Positions 26,314-33,825 of a DNA stretch of 64,000 nt are shown here, one piece after another. The stretch covers positions 16,312-80,311 of the forward strand of contig JAVBTX010000027.1 of the NCBI GenBank assembly GCA_031555935.1. Reading direction: 5' to 3'. Both the position numbers and the translations under genes were made by a program. The notes beneath the pieces were generated by a model. The model did no database searches. It worked only from the letters and a program-made list of their open reading frames with translations, and was not told the origin of the DNA. Each line of letters begins with the position of its first letter. Position 1 is the first letter of the stretch. The stretch comes from Roseburia_C sp031555935 (lineage in GTDB: Bacteria > Bacillota > Clostridia > Lachnospirales > Lachnospiraceae).

Positions 26314-27751
26314 CTATTATGTTCCTCTCGTCCATCGGATAGAGCTTTCCCTCTATCTCCTGATAATCCTCATGTCCTTTTCCTGCCAGGATGATGATAT
26401 CATCTTTTTTGGCATGGGCAATTGCATAGGCAATGGCCTCTCGTCTATCCTCGATACTGATATACTCGCCCGCTGTCTTGCGAATGCCTTCTTCGATATC
26501 CGCTATAATCTCTGCCGGTTTCTCGTAGCGGGGATTATCCGAGGTGATTATCGTAAAATCTGAATGCTGGCCAGCTACTTCACCCATTTGAAGCCGGCGC
26601 AGCTTGGAGCGATTGCCGCCGCAGCCAAACAAAGTTACCAGCCGACCTGGCTGATAAAAGCGCAAGGTCTTTAACAAGCTTTCCAGACTGACCGCATTAT
26701 GTGCATAGTCAATAATCAAGCGATAGTCCTTCGAGATTGGTATTTCTTCGATTCGGCCTTTGACAGTGACACTCCGCATCGTCTTTTCCATTGTCTTTGG
26801 TAATATTCCGGCCATATGACAAATGGCAGTTGCCGCTAGCGAGTTGTATATTGAAAACAAGCCTGGCATCCCCACTTCCATATCGGCCTCACAGATTCCA
26901 CTCAAATGGTATTTCATCCCCAGACATTCTGGATATGTCACATACTGAATATTTCCGCCGCTGTAATCAGCATTCATTTTGATGCCATAGCTTCTTATCT
27001 TACAGCCATAGCGTGCCGCCGCTTTGCGGGCAAATTGGTCATCTGCATTGATTAGTCCAATCCGGCTTTGATTAAATATTTTTGCCTTACAAGCTAAGTA
27101 TTCGGCAAAATTGGCATGTTCTCCCGGTCCAATATGGTCCGGCGAAAGATTTGTAAATACACCAACATCAAATAAAATACCATCGACACGATGCATCTTA
27201 AGTCCTTGCGAGGATACCTCCATCACACAAAAATCGAAGCCTGCATCTACCATTTTGCGAAGCGACTGCTGAATCACAAGCGACTCAGGTGTCGTATTAT
27301 AATACGGCGTTAACTCATCTTCCATCTGCAAACCAATCGTACCGATTAGTCCCGCCTTATATCCCGCCATTCGCAACATATGCCAGACCATATATGCCGT
27401 CGATGTCTTCCCTTTCGTTCCGGTGATACCAATTATCTTTAGCTTTGCCGCCGGACGCCCATAATAATCCGCAGCCATAATTGCCAAGGTCTGCCTCGTA
27501 TTATGTACCCGGATAATCGTTACATGTTCCGGTGTTTTTATGTTTTTTTGCACCAATATCGCTACTGCACCATTTTTTACCGCTTGCGAAATATATTGAT
27601 GTCCGTCACGATAGTATCCGGTCAGGCATACAAATAAATTGCCTTTGCGCACATTTCCGGAGTCGTAACAGATTCCTGTTATCTTCTGATCGATACTTCC
27701 CTGCATACACATGTAATTGCAGTTCTTTAGTAATTCTTTCAGATATGCCAT
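26285..27751 (-). CDS. murE: UDP-MurNAc-tripeptide synthetase, meso-diaminopimelate type
   Basis: 488 residues. Adds the third amino acid to UDP-MurNAc-L-Ala-D-Glu. ATP loop GITGTKGKTST, TTPESL, carbamylated Lys region EVSSQGLKMHRVDG, and the substrate-choice motif DNPR (SDNPRYEKP), which marks enzymes that use meso-DAP rather than Lys. A good promoter lies 34-62 nt upstream, so this is probably the first gene of the long run down to thiN or beyond. RBS AGAAGGG. Confidence 0.96.
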   Translation of the reverse strand: MAYLKELLKNCNYMCMQGSIDQKITGICYDSGNVRKGNLFVCLTGYYRDGHQYISQAVKNGAVAILVQKNIKTPEHVTIIRVHNTRQTLAIMAADYYGRPAAKLKIIGITGTKGKTSTAYMVWHMLRMAGYKAGLIGTIGLQMEDELTPYYNTTPESLVIQQSLRKMVDAGFDFCVMEVSSQGLKMHRVDGILFDVGVFTNLSPDHIGPGEHANFAEYLACKAKIFNQSRIGLINADDQFARKAAARYGCKIRSYGIKMNADYSGGNIQYVTYPECLGMKYHLSGICEADMEVGMPGLFSIYNSLAATAICHMAGILPKTMEKTMRSVTVKGRIEEIPISKDYRLIIDYAHNAVSLESLLKTLRFYQPGRLVTLFGCGGNRSKLRRLQMGEVAGQHSDFTIITSDNPRYEKPAEIIADIEEGIRKTAGEYISIEDRREAIAYAIAHAKKDDIIILAGKGHEDYQEIEGKLYPMDERNIIDDIVRQYHN

Positions 27752-27784
27752 TCGTTACCCTTCTGTTAAAATTACGCTTTTATC

Positions 27785-27813
27785 ATTATATGTCAGGACG
27801 GAAGTTTTTACAA
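27785..27813 (-). promoter_or_regulatory. Predicted sigma-A promoter of the murE run
   Basis: Minus strand TTGTAA (27813-27808), 17-nt spacer, perfect TATAAT (27790-27785). Leader of about 27 nt to the murE ATG. Confidence 0.75.
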
Positions 27814-27888
27814 GTTTTCCAACTGTTTTCCATTTGTTTTTTCACTGATTTGTCGTATTTTTTCTTGTTTTCGGGACATACTTTCGAT

Positions 27889-28290
27889 ATGAAAAATAAA
27901 TTTTGGATCTGCGGTTTGACTGGCTGGTGCATGGAAATTCTATTCACCTCGGCCGGCTCTTTCCGGAATAAGAATATGAAACTGATGGGGCAGACATCGA
28001 TCTGGATGTTTCCTATCTATGGAATGGCTGCAATGATTGGACCTATTTACAAGTACATCAAAAATCTGCCGGTCTTTTTGCGAGGAGGTATCTACACCGC
28101 CGGCATCTTTACCTGTGAATATGTCAGTGGTTCCCTGCTGCGCAAGCATGGCATGTGCCCTTGGGATTACAGTGATGCCAAAGCGAATATCAATGGCTTA
28201 ATTCGGCTCGACTATGCTCCGTTCTGGCTGGCAGCCGGCTTGATTTTTGAACGAATTTGTAAAGGGATGGACAGCGCCGCGATAAAATAA
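27889..28290 (+). CDS. Small membrane protein, putative ABC-transporter type IV (PF06541-like)
   Basis: 133 residues from the ATG at 27889. The frame is open back to 27532, but that part lies antisense to murE and overlaps its promoter, so the short form is preferred. The RBS is weak. Hydrophobic segments near residues 2-18, 33-52, 60-80 and 110-125. Conserved-looking blocks FWICGLTGWCMEI, LMGQTSIWMFPIYG, CPWDYSDA and NINGLIRLDYAPFW match what I know of a Clostridia family annotated as putative ABC transporter permease. The transport role is unproven. Single-gene unit on the plus strand, divergent from murE, with a terminator that starts in its last codons. Confidence 0.7.
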   Translation: MKNKFWICGLTGWCMEILFTSAGSFRNKNMKLMGQTSIWMFPIYGMAAMIGPIYKYIKNLPVFLRGGIYTAGIFTCEYVSGSLLRKHGMCPWDYSDAKANINGLIRLDYAPFWLAAGLIFERICKGMDSAAIK

Positions 28291-28307
28291 GCGGCGCGAT
28301 TTTTTTT
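28274..28307 (+). terminator. Intrinsic terminator overlapping the stop codon of the small membrane protein
   Basis: GC-rich 7-bp stem GCGCCGC (28274-28280) with GCGGCGC (28291-28297), loop of 10 nt that contains the TAA stop, then a run of T (28300-28307). Confidence 0.85.
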
Positions 28308-28333
28308 AATAATCTCCATTCTTCCAAAGTCTG

Positions 28334-28359
28334 AAGTGTGAAAATTTATTTTCACACTT
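28334..28359. repeat. Perfect 11-bp inverted repeat between converging genes
   Basis: AAGTGTGAAAA (28334-28344), 4-nt loop TTTA, TTTTCACACTT (28349-28359). It touches the stop codon of the PH-domain gene on the minus strand. No strong T run follows, so it may be a weak terminator or RNA-end stabiliser. Confidence 0.5.
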
Positions 28360-28769
28360 TACCCCTCCGAAAGGTCACCTGCGCCAATATCAAGCGTGTT
28401 CAAGGTGCGTCGCTTCATTCTTGCCGCCTCCGATGCCTTTAGAATATACTCTTTTACTTCTCTTGCATGCTTGATATGTATTAGTAATAATTCTTTATCG
28501 GTCACATCACCGGTATAGCAAGTAATTGTTGCGAGTCCGAACATCCGCTCTAACAAGGTTGCGGTAAGCTTAACGTCTTGTACTTTGTACATATAACAAT
28601 CGTTTTCGATTAATTTAAAAAAACCTTCATTTCTGGTGATAACATCCGGCTTAATCGTATATTTTGTAAATGTCCAAGGTAATCCAAAGAACAGCACCCT
28701 CTTTCGCTCTGCAAAAACTGGCTGTTCTGCTCCATCATAATCATTCTTTTCTGTAACATTTTCTGACAT
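28359..28769 (-). CDS. Bacterial PH-domain-like protein (bPH2/YdbS-type), cytoplasmic
   Basis: 136 residues from MSENVTEKND at 28769 (AGGGGGC 7 nt upstream); the open frame reaches 28832 without a site. No membrane segment or signal peptide. Residues about 20-120 look like a bacterial pleckstrin-homology fold: LPWTFTKYTI, VITRNEGFFKLIENDCYMYKV, LLERMFGLATITCYTGD, then a helix with VKEYIL. Such proteins occur widely in Lachnospiraceae without known function. Starts 50 nt after the lipoprotein gene upstream, so perhaps the end of that unit. Confidence 0.65.
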   Translation of the reverse strand: MSENVTEKNDYDGAEQPVFAERKRVLFFGLPWTFTKYTIKPDVITRNEGFFKLIENDCYMYKVQDVKLTATLLERMFGLATITCYTGDVTDKELLLIHIKHAREVKEYILKASEAARMKRRTLNTLDIGAGDLSEG

Positions 28770-28818
28770 TTGTTTGCCCCCTAAACTTTCTTTATATTTT
28801 TTTATTTTACTATATCTT

Positions 28819-29526
28819 TTATTCCCAATCAACCCATGTATAATAAGTTATCGCCGCTACCGCCTTGTCCTTCATCATTAAAGCGATATACGCTGTGTTT
28901 GCTCTGCTTTCTACTGGATCTAAACCAGCTGTAATAACATAGTCAAAACGACTCAGCCAACTCTCTGGATATTCATCTACACGCCAGCCCTTATTATCTT
29001 CCCGTGGTTCTGATATATAAGTGTTATCAAAATTCATTATGGCAACATTCGGATATTTTTCACAGATTTCTTCTTCACTGGTGCCAATCATAATTCCATT
29101 TCCCAATCCAGATCCCTCACCGGTGACGGCCAAGCCACGGAAAGATTCAAGACGCTCCTTGGTATTTACGATATAGAAATACTCTACACCACCAACTCTG
29201 ATTGTATACCAATCGCCAGACATTTGACTAGCATTTTCACCTTTTTCTTTGACTGCTTCACCCAGCTTAATTGCATCCGTAAATGATATCATCGATATTC
29301 CTAATATAAAAGAGGAATCATCTCCTAACATTCGCTCCAATTTGGGATAGCCATCTGTCGCGAACTCTGTTGTCACTTCTGTTTCTTCGGCTGGTAATAC
29401 GGTTGTTTCAATGGGTTCTTCCACAAGCTGCTCGGTTGTTGCAATGTCATAGTTTCTCGTACCTTTATTACAGCCCGATACTGCCAGTATCATCACCAAC
29501 AGACATAGGTATGCTGTTATCTTCAT
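28819..29526 (-). CDS. Lipoprotein, paralogue of the one at 30350-30967
   Basis: 235 residues from the ATG at 29526 (AAAAGG 12 nt upstream); in-frame ATG at 29538 and TTG at 29547 are less well placed. Signal peptide with lipobox LAVSGC, then a Thr/Glu-rich linker. The C-terminal half shares blocks with the other lipoprotein: SEEEICEKYPNVAIMNFDN versus SEEDVLEQYPNAAVINFDN, then a RFDYVI strand and a YIALMMKDKAVAAITYY end. Not a family I can name. Anchored outside the membrane; role unknown. Lies 17 nt after the GH16-like gene. Confidence 0.75.
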   Translation of the reverse strand: MKITAYLCLLVMILAVSGCNKGTRNYDIATTEQLVEEPIETTVLPAEETEVTTEFATDGYPKLERMLGDDSSFILGISMISFTDAIKLGEAVKEKGENASQMSGDWYTIRVGGVEYFYIVNTKERLESFRGLAVTGEGSGLGNGIMIGTSEEEICEKYPNVAIMNFDNTYISEPREDNKGWRVDEYPESWLSRFDYVITAGLDPVESRANTAYIALMMKDKAVAAITYYTWVDWE

Positions 29527-29543
29527 ATTTTTTATCATCCTTT

Positions 29544-30317
29544 TCAAAAATGCTTATTCCTATTATTCAATTGATACACCTTTACATAATCAATTTCAAA
29601 TACAGATTGTTCATCATTTTCTTGACCAATATTATATAGATTTAGCATTAACTGCATCGGATAATCTGGGCTTTCATTAACATGCTTGATACATATGCCA
29701 TTAATGTAAAAATCTATCCCAGCTTCATCCCAATCAAAAGCATAGGTATTCCATGCCTCAACTTCAATACTCTGTTCTTCTTCATAAAAGCTGTCCTGAA
29801 TCTGAGCATCGCCAAAGGGATGCACACCATAACCAATGATGGATTTACCTTTAGCGACATTCCACCCCTTCAATTCAAACAAACAGATTTCTGCTGATTC
29901 TTGTGGCTCTTTTTCTGTTCCAATTAACCATAATGCCGCCACATTCTCTTTTGCTATCCTGCACCTTGCTTTAAATTCCACCCATCCATAATGCAGAGCA
30001 ACTTTTATTTCCGTCTCTTGCTGCTCACGGACTAGTAAGCTATCGGTAAAACGATGTTGACCTAACTTAGAACCTAACGGACCTGAAAATACTCCCGTTT
30101 GAAGATTGGAAACACGTACATCACCATTCCACTCTTGACACCACGGCTGCTGGTGATTTGAAATATATAGCGTTAAGATACTGTCTTTTATTTTATAACT
30201 TGGCATTGATTTTTTTCGGCTGCTCCATTGTGGCAGATAAAATGGAAACCAATAATCGGTATTTAATTGTCCTGCATCGAAATCATCCTGCAATAGTAAC
30301 TGATATTTTTCTTTCAT
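29544..30317 (-). CDS. Glycoside hydrolase family 16-like protein, altered catalytic motif, no signal peptide
   Basis: 257 residues. Jelly-roll concanavalin-like fold signals: DDFDAGQLNTDYWFP at the start, then WVEFKARCRI, AWNTYAFDWDEAGIDFYING and a closing FEIDYVKVYQL. The GH16 active motif E-x-D-x-x-E reads EICLFE (143-148): both Glu are present but the central Asp is Cys145. There is no signal peptide, unusual for enzymes that act on laminarin, lichenan or agar. It may act inside the cell or be a binding protein. Flanked by two paralogous lipoproteins on the same strand with short gaps (17 and 32 nt), so one operon is likely. Confidence 0.75.
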   Translation of the reverse strand: MKEKYQLLLQDDFDAGQLNTDYWFPFYLPQWSSRKKSMPSYKIKDSILTLYISNHQQPWCQEWNGDVRVSNLQTGVFSGPLGSKLGQHRFTDSLLVREQQETEIKVALHYGWVEFKARCRIAKENVAALWLIGTEKEPQESAEICLFELKGWNVAKGKSIIGYGVHPFGDAQIQDSFYEEEQSIEVEAWNTYAFDWDEAGIDFYINGICIKHVNESPDYPMQLMLNLYNIGQENDEQSVFEIDYVKVYQLNNRNKHF

Positions 30318-30349
30318 ATTTTAATCATCCTTTTCACGTTGCAACTGAT

Positions 30350-30967
30350 TTATCCCGCTGTCGGATTATAGAACGTAATCGCTGTTACAACCTTATCCTT
30401 TACCAGTAATGCCAAGTATAATGGCAACGCTTCTGGTTCGCCGCTAGTTTCTTCCAATATTATCACATAATCAAACTGCTCGGTCCAATTGTCTGGAAAT
30501 GCAACTCCGTTCCATCCAGCATTATTGGTTCGTTCTGCTCCAATATAGGTATTATCAAAATTTATCACCGCCGCATTGGGGTATTGTTCTAAAACATCTT
30601 CTTCACTCATGCCGACTTCTAAGCCACATTTTAGTTTATGCTGATTGCCAACAATTGCATACCCTACTCCATAAGTATAAACATCCTCTGATCCCTCCAT
30701 GATGCCATAATAATATTCCACATCTTCAATCGTGATTGTATACCACGTTCCAGGGGATGCTCCCGGCAAGGTTCCGCCTTCGATTTGAACAGTTCCTTTT
30801 GCTTTTGCATTATCAAACCAAGGAATGATAACCTCTGGCTCCACGGTTGTCTCTTCTCTTGATAAAGCGCCCAATCTCACGCTGGCTGGTTCTTCTGGTG
30901 TTTTCGCACAGCCTGATATTAATATGCAAATGATGAGTGGTAAAATAATGTGTGTTTTCTTGCTCAT
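30350..30967 (-). CDS. Lipoprotein, paralogue of the one at 28819-29526
   Basis: 205 residues. Signal peptide with lipobox LISGC (Cys about 20), a short Pro/Glu-rich linker, then a domain with WYTITIEDVEYYYGI, GMSEEDVLEQYPNAAVINF, FDYVIILEE and LALLVKDKVVTAITFY, parallel to the second lipoprotein of this cluster. RBS AAGGAGG. First gene of a probable three- or four-gene unit. Family unknown to me. Confidence 0.75.
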   Translation of the reverse strand: MSKKTHIILPLIICILISGCAKTPEEPASVRLGALSREETTVEPEVIIPWFDNAKAKGTVQIEGGTLPGASPGTWYTITIEDVEYYYGIMEGSEDVYTYGVGYAIVGNQHKLKCGLEVGMSEEDVLEQYPNAAVINFDNTYIGAERTNNAGWNGVAFPDNWTEQFDYVIILEETSGEPEALPLYLALLVKDKVVTAITFYNPTAG

Positions 30968-31003
30968 TATGTTAGCCTCCTTTGTGAATGTTTATTACTT
31001 TTA

Positions 31004-31033
31004 AATGTACCATATTTTTATTGTATTGCACAA
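31004..31033 (-). promoter_or_regulatory. Possible promoter of the lipoprotein-GH16 unit
   Basis: Minus strand TTGTGC (31033-31028), 18-nt spacer, TACATT (31009-31004). The hexamers are only fair; the position fits. Confidence 0.35.
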
Positions 31034-31070
31034 CTGGTAAAGCTATCATCTCTCTATGTTATTTATCGCA

Positions 31071-31113
31071 CATAAACGCACGCGTGCGTTTATGCGTGCG
31101 TTTCCGTGCGTTT
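31071..31113. repeat. 24-bp perfect palindrome plus short direct repeats at the end of the broken gene
   Basis: 31071-31094 is a perfect palindrome centred on ACGCGT. The 9-mer CGTGCGTTT occurs at 31083, 31095 and 31105 (spacing 12 and 10), and once inverted at 31074-31082. The last direct copy overlaps the presumed old stop codon of the pseudogene. Confidence 0.8.
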
Positions 31114-31766
31114 ATCTTACTATTTTGTACTTAGAAGATCTGCCCTTACCAACTAATTTTAAAGATTTCTCATCCGCCAATTTTTTCAGAATACGGTATG
31201 CTCACTAACATGAATTGTATTGGCTAACTCTTGAGTGGACGCTTTTCTTTGCTTTTGTAATATAGATAAAATAAGCAGAGCATTAATTGACAACATTCTT
31301 CCCATACGTTTTTCTTCAATCGAAACCATTTGTGAAAAAGGCAAATCTGGTTCTGCTCTCTGGATAAACAACTTAACGTATCTTTCTGTCGATTCGGAGT
31401 AATCTGGAAGCGGACGACCATATATAATGGAGCCTTCAAATATACGATCAATGCCACGTCCAGTTCGTTCCGCTAAACCGATTCGTTTCAAATCATCTGC
31501 CAAAGCCGGATTGCGTCCATGCGGTTCCACCATCAGAAGATTGTTAAGATTTACACCTTCTATAAATCCACCTGGACTACTAATTGATAATCCTTCATCT
31601 TCAACTGCCAAACGAACCATTTGTAAAATCGAATAATCTCTATGACAAAAGGCATTTACCAGACCTTCACGAAAGGCTGCTTCCGAAAATTCTGGAATAG
31701 GAATCCGACAAATTCAGCAATCTGAGTTCTAAATATTTCATGAACTTCTTGAATTTTAAATCCAAT
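31112..31766 (-). pseudogene. Remnant of an AlbA_2/divergent ATPase-domain DNA-binding protein gene
   Basis: Reads as the C-terminal part of the family of the intact gene at 62159-63580. From upstream: IQEVHEIFRTQIAEF, a one-base frameshift near 31709-31712, then CRIPIPEFSEAAFREGLVN, AFCHRDYSILQMVRLAVED, SSPGGFIEGVNLNNLL and GLAERTGRGIDRIFEG. A winged-helix part follows (INALLILSILQKQRKAS). A second frameshift near 31189 is followed by LKKLADEKSLKLVGKGRS to a TAA at 31112. The N-terminal AlbA_2 domain is missing. Two frameshifts and the truncation mean it is not functional as a full protein; an ATG at 31620 could still give a 144-residue fragment. Confidence 0.8.
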
Positions 31767-31777
31767 TATTATATGAT
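31749..31777 (+). promoter_or_regulatory. Predicted sigma-A promoter of pyrBI
   Basis: TTGAAT (31749-31754), 17-nt spacer, TATGAT (31772-31777). It overlaps the decayed 5' end of the pseudogene on the other strand. Leader to the pyrB ATG about 45 nt. Confidence 0.7.
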
Positions 31778-31785
31778 AGTAAAAA

Positions 31786-31803
31786 TGCCTACATGCGTAG
31801 GCA
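31786..31803 (+). promoter_or_regulatory. Hairpin at the start of the pyrBI leader
   Basis: Perfect 7-bp stem TGCCTAC / GTAGGCA with loop ATGC, right at the predicted RNA 5' end. Too short and without T run for a terminator; a 5'-end stabilising or protein-binding hairpin is possible. Confidence 0.45.
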
Positions 31804-31828
31804 AATCTTGATACCCAGGAGGAATTTT

Positions 31829-32746
31829 ATGCGACATTTGATGAGTCCGCTGGATTTTTCTGTCGAGGAATTGGACAGACTGTTATCTCTAGCGAACGAT
31901 ATTGAACAAAATCCGAAAAAATATGCCCATGCATGTGATGGTCAGAAGTTAGCCACCTGCTTTTATGAACCGAGTACCCGAACCAGACTTAGTTTTGAAT
32001 CCGCAATGTTAAATCTTGGCGGTTCTATTCTTGGTTTTTCCAGTGCTGATAGTTCTTCCGCTACCAAAGGTGAAAGTGTTTCCGATACCATGCGTGTTAT
32101 TTCCTGCTATGCCGATATTGCTGCTATCCGTCATCCGAAGGAAGGTGCAGCCCTTGTTGCTTCTCAGAAATCTACGATTCCAGTTATCAATGCCGGTGAC
32201 GGCGGTCATCAACATCCAACCCAGACCTTAACTGATTTGCTTACCATTCGTTCCTTAAAGGGACGCTTAGATGATATTGTCATTGGTTTGTGTGGTGATT
32301 TAAAATTTGGCCGGACAGTGCACTCTCTGATTCATGCCCTTGTGCGTTATAAAAAGGTCCATTTTGTGCTGATTTCACCAGAAGAACTGCGCATACCTGA
32401 CTATATCCGTGATGAATTGAAAAGCGCTAATATTTCTTTTGAAGAGGTGGAACGTTTAGAACAAGCAATGCCTAAGCTGGATATCCTATACATGACCAGA
32501 GTTCAGAAGGAACGCTTCTTTAATGAGGAAGATTATATTCGAATGAAGGATTTCTACATTTTAAATAAAGAGAAAATGGAACTGGCCAAACCGGACATGC
32601 TCGTGCTCCATCCACTGCCACGGGTAAATGAAATTTCGGTAGACGTGGATGACGACCCACGCGCTGCCTATTTCAAACAGGCACAATATGGTGTCTATGT
32701 TCGAATGGCTCTGATTCTAATGCTTTTGGAGGTGGAAGGATGTTAA
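31829..32746 (+). CDS. pyrB: Aspartate carbamoyltransferase catalytic subunit
   Basis: 305 residues from the ATG at 31829 with AGGAGG upstream. First committed step of pyrimidine synthesis: carbamoyl phosphate plus aspartate to carbamoyl aspartate. Carbamoyl-phosphate loop PSTRTRLSFESA (49-60), GDGGHQHPTQTL and the Asp-binding region HPLPRVNEI. Full length. Overlaps pyrI by 7 nt, the standard pairing that makes the allosteric dodecamer. Confidence 0.97.
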   Translation: MRHLMSPLDFSVEELDRLLSLANDIEQNPKKYAHACDGQKLATCFYEPSTRTRLSFESAMLNLGGSILGFSSADSSSATKGESVSDTMRVISCYADIAAIRHPKEGAALVASQKSTIPVINAGDGGHQHPTQTLTDLLTIRSLKGRLDDIVIGLCGDLKFGRTVHSLIHALVRYKKVHFVLISPEELRIPDYIRDELKSANISFEEVERLEQAMPKLDILYMTRVQKERFFNEEDYIRMKDFYILNKEKMELAKPDMLVLHPLPRVNEISVDVDDDPRAAYFKQAQYGVYVRMALILMLLEVEGC

Positions 32747-33174
32747 ATATCAGTGGTATTAACGAGGGATTTGTATTAGACCATATTCAAGCAGGCATGA
32801 GCCTTTCCATTTATCATGATTTGAAACTGGACCAGCTTGACTGTACTGTGGCAATTATTAAAAATGCCAAAAGTAATAAAATGGGCAAAAAGGACATTAT
32901 CAAAGTGGAATGTCCAGTTGATGCACTCGACCTAGACATTCTCGGCTTTATCGACCATAATATTACCGTTAACATTATTCAGGGTGATACAATTGCCGCC
33001 AAAAAAGCACTGCATCTTCCGACTCAGGTGACTAATGTGATTAAGTGTAAAAATCCACGTTGCATTACTTCGATTGAACAGGGGTTGGACCAGATTTTTG
33101 TACTGACCGATGAAAAAAGAGAATTGTATCGCTGTCGGTATTGTGAAGAACCGCATAAGAAATTGATTTATTGA
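32740..33174 (+). CDS. pyrI: Aspartate carbamoyltransferase regulatory subunit
   Basis: 144 residues. Binds CTP/ATP in its N-terminal domain and contacts PyrB through a C-terminal zinc domain: C103 and C108 (CKNPRC), C132 and C135 (CRYC). Start overlaps pyrB and uses GGAGGTGGAAGG inside the pyrB end. The presence of pyrI rather than only a free PyrB is usual in Lachnospiraceae and Clostridia. Confidence 0.95.
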   Translation: MLNISGINEGFVLDHIQAGMSLSIYHDLKLDQLDCTVAIIKNAKSNKMGKKDIIKVECPVDALDLDILGFIDHNITVNIIQGDTIAAKKALHLPTQVTNVIKCKNPRCITSIEQGLDQIFVLTDEKRELYRCRYCEEPHKKLIY

Positions 33175-33182
33175 TAATAGTT

Positions 33183-33212
33183 GAGGATGACGAAATTCGT
33201 CATCCTCTTTTA
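33183..33212 (+). terminator. Intrinsic terminator of pyrBI
   Basis: Stem GAGGATGACG (33183-33192) with CGTCATCCTC (33198-33207), 5-nt loop, then TTTTA. The T run is short; the A-poor opposite side makes the minus-strand DnaJ gene a less likely user. Confidence 0.75.
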
Positions 33213-33216
33213 TGCT

Positions 33217-33822
33217 CTAATATGGTCGACAACAACAATTACAAAGCAAATTCATAAATATCAGACTCAAACAAAGATTACCCGAACTTGCATACGGCCG
33301 CTCATAAGTATTGCCCATGTTCGTATACCAAGTACCGCCGAACTCTAACTGCTGTTTTAGCTGACGGTATTCCATATTGCTTGGCTCCATCTGCACCGCC
33401 ATATTGGCGTGTTCCTGAGCGGTCACATTATTACCGATACCAGCATTGGCAATCGCACTATAATAATACCAGCGTGAGCTGCGGCTGCTGATGTTATTCA
33501 AGACATTAAGCGCCTCTTTGTAATAGCGGTGCGAAATATAGTTGGCTGCTGCCTGCAATTCAACGGAGTCGGTGCTCTGGCCATAACCGCCGCCATAGGT
33601 GCCGTTATTACGTCCTGAATCGTAACTGTAGCCCTGCTGCTTCTGCTTCATAATCAAGTCATAGGCCTGCTGAACTTCTTTAAACCGTTCCTCGGCCTGA
33701 ATGCGATTTGGATTATTGACATTGGCATCGGGATGATATTTCCGGCTCAGGTTTCGATATGCTTTTTTTATTTCTTCATCTGTTGCTCCCGGTGTAATTC
33801 CAAGCACCTTGTATGGGTCCAT
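33217..33822 (-). CDS. DnaJ (J-domain) protein with C-terminal membrane segment or Cys-rich tail
   Basis: 201 residues. J domain 2-62 with HPD at 30-32, a Gly/Tyr/Ser-rich linker (63-85), then a TPR-like helical part (about 86-160: ELQAAANYISHRYYKEAL, NAGIGNNVTAQEHANMAVQ). The end is a hydrophobic, Cys-rich tail (LCLSLIFMNLLCNCCCRPY). A co-chaperone that stimulates a DnaK ATPase; the client is unknown. First-to-last order zinc-ribbon protein, DUF5685 protein, DnaJ, with gaps of 38 and 3 nt, suggests one unit. Confidence 0.85.
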   Translation of the reverse strand: MDPYKVLGITPGATDEEIKKAYRNLSRKYHPDANVNNPNRIQAEERFKEVQQAYDLIMKQKQQGYSYDSGRNNGTYGGGYGQSTDSVELQAAANYISHRYYKEALNVLNNISSRSSRWYYYSAIANAGIGNNVTAQEHANMAVQMEPSNMEYRQLKQQLEFGGTWYTNMGNTYERPYASSGNLCLSLIFMNLLCNCCCRPY

Positions 33823-33825
33823 CTG

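Noticed and set aside
27532..27888. 5' extension of the plus-strand membrane protein to a start inside murE
   Set aside because: The extension is antisense to murE and its promoter, is not membrane-like in family pattern, and the ATG at 27889 gives the full conserved block.
31186..31620. 144-residue minus-strand frame as an intact gene
   Set aside because: It is the middle of a family with longer members; both sides continue in other frames with family similarity, so it is a pseudogene fragment.
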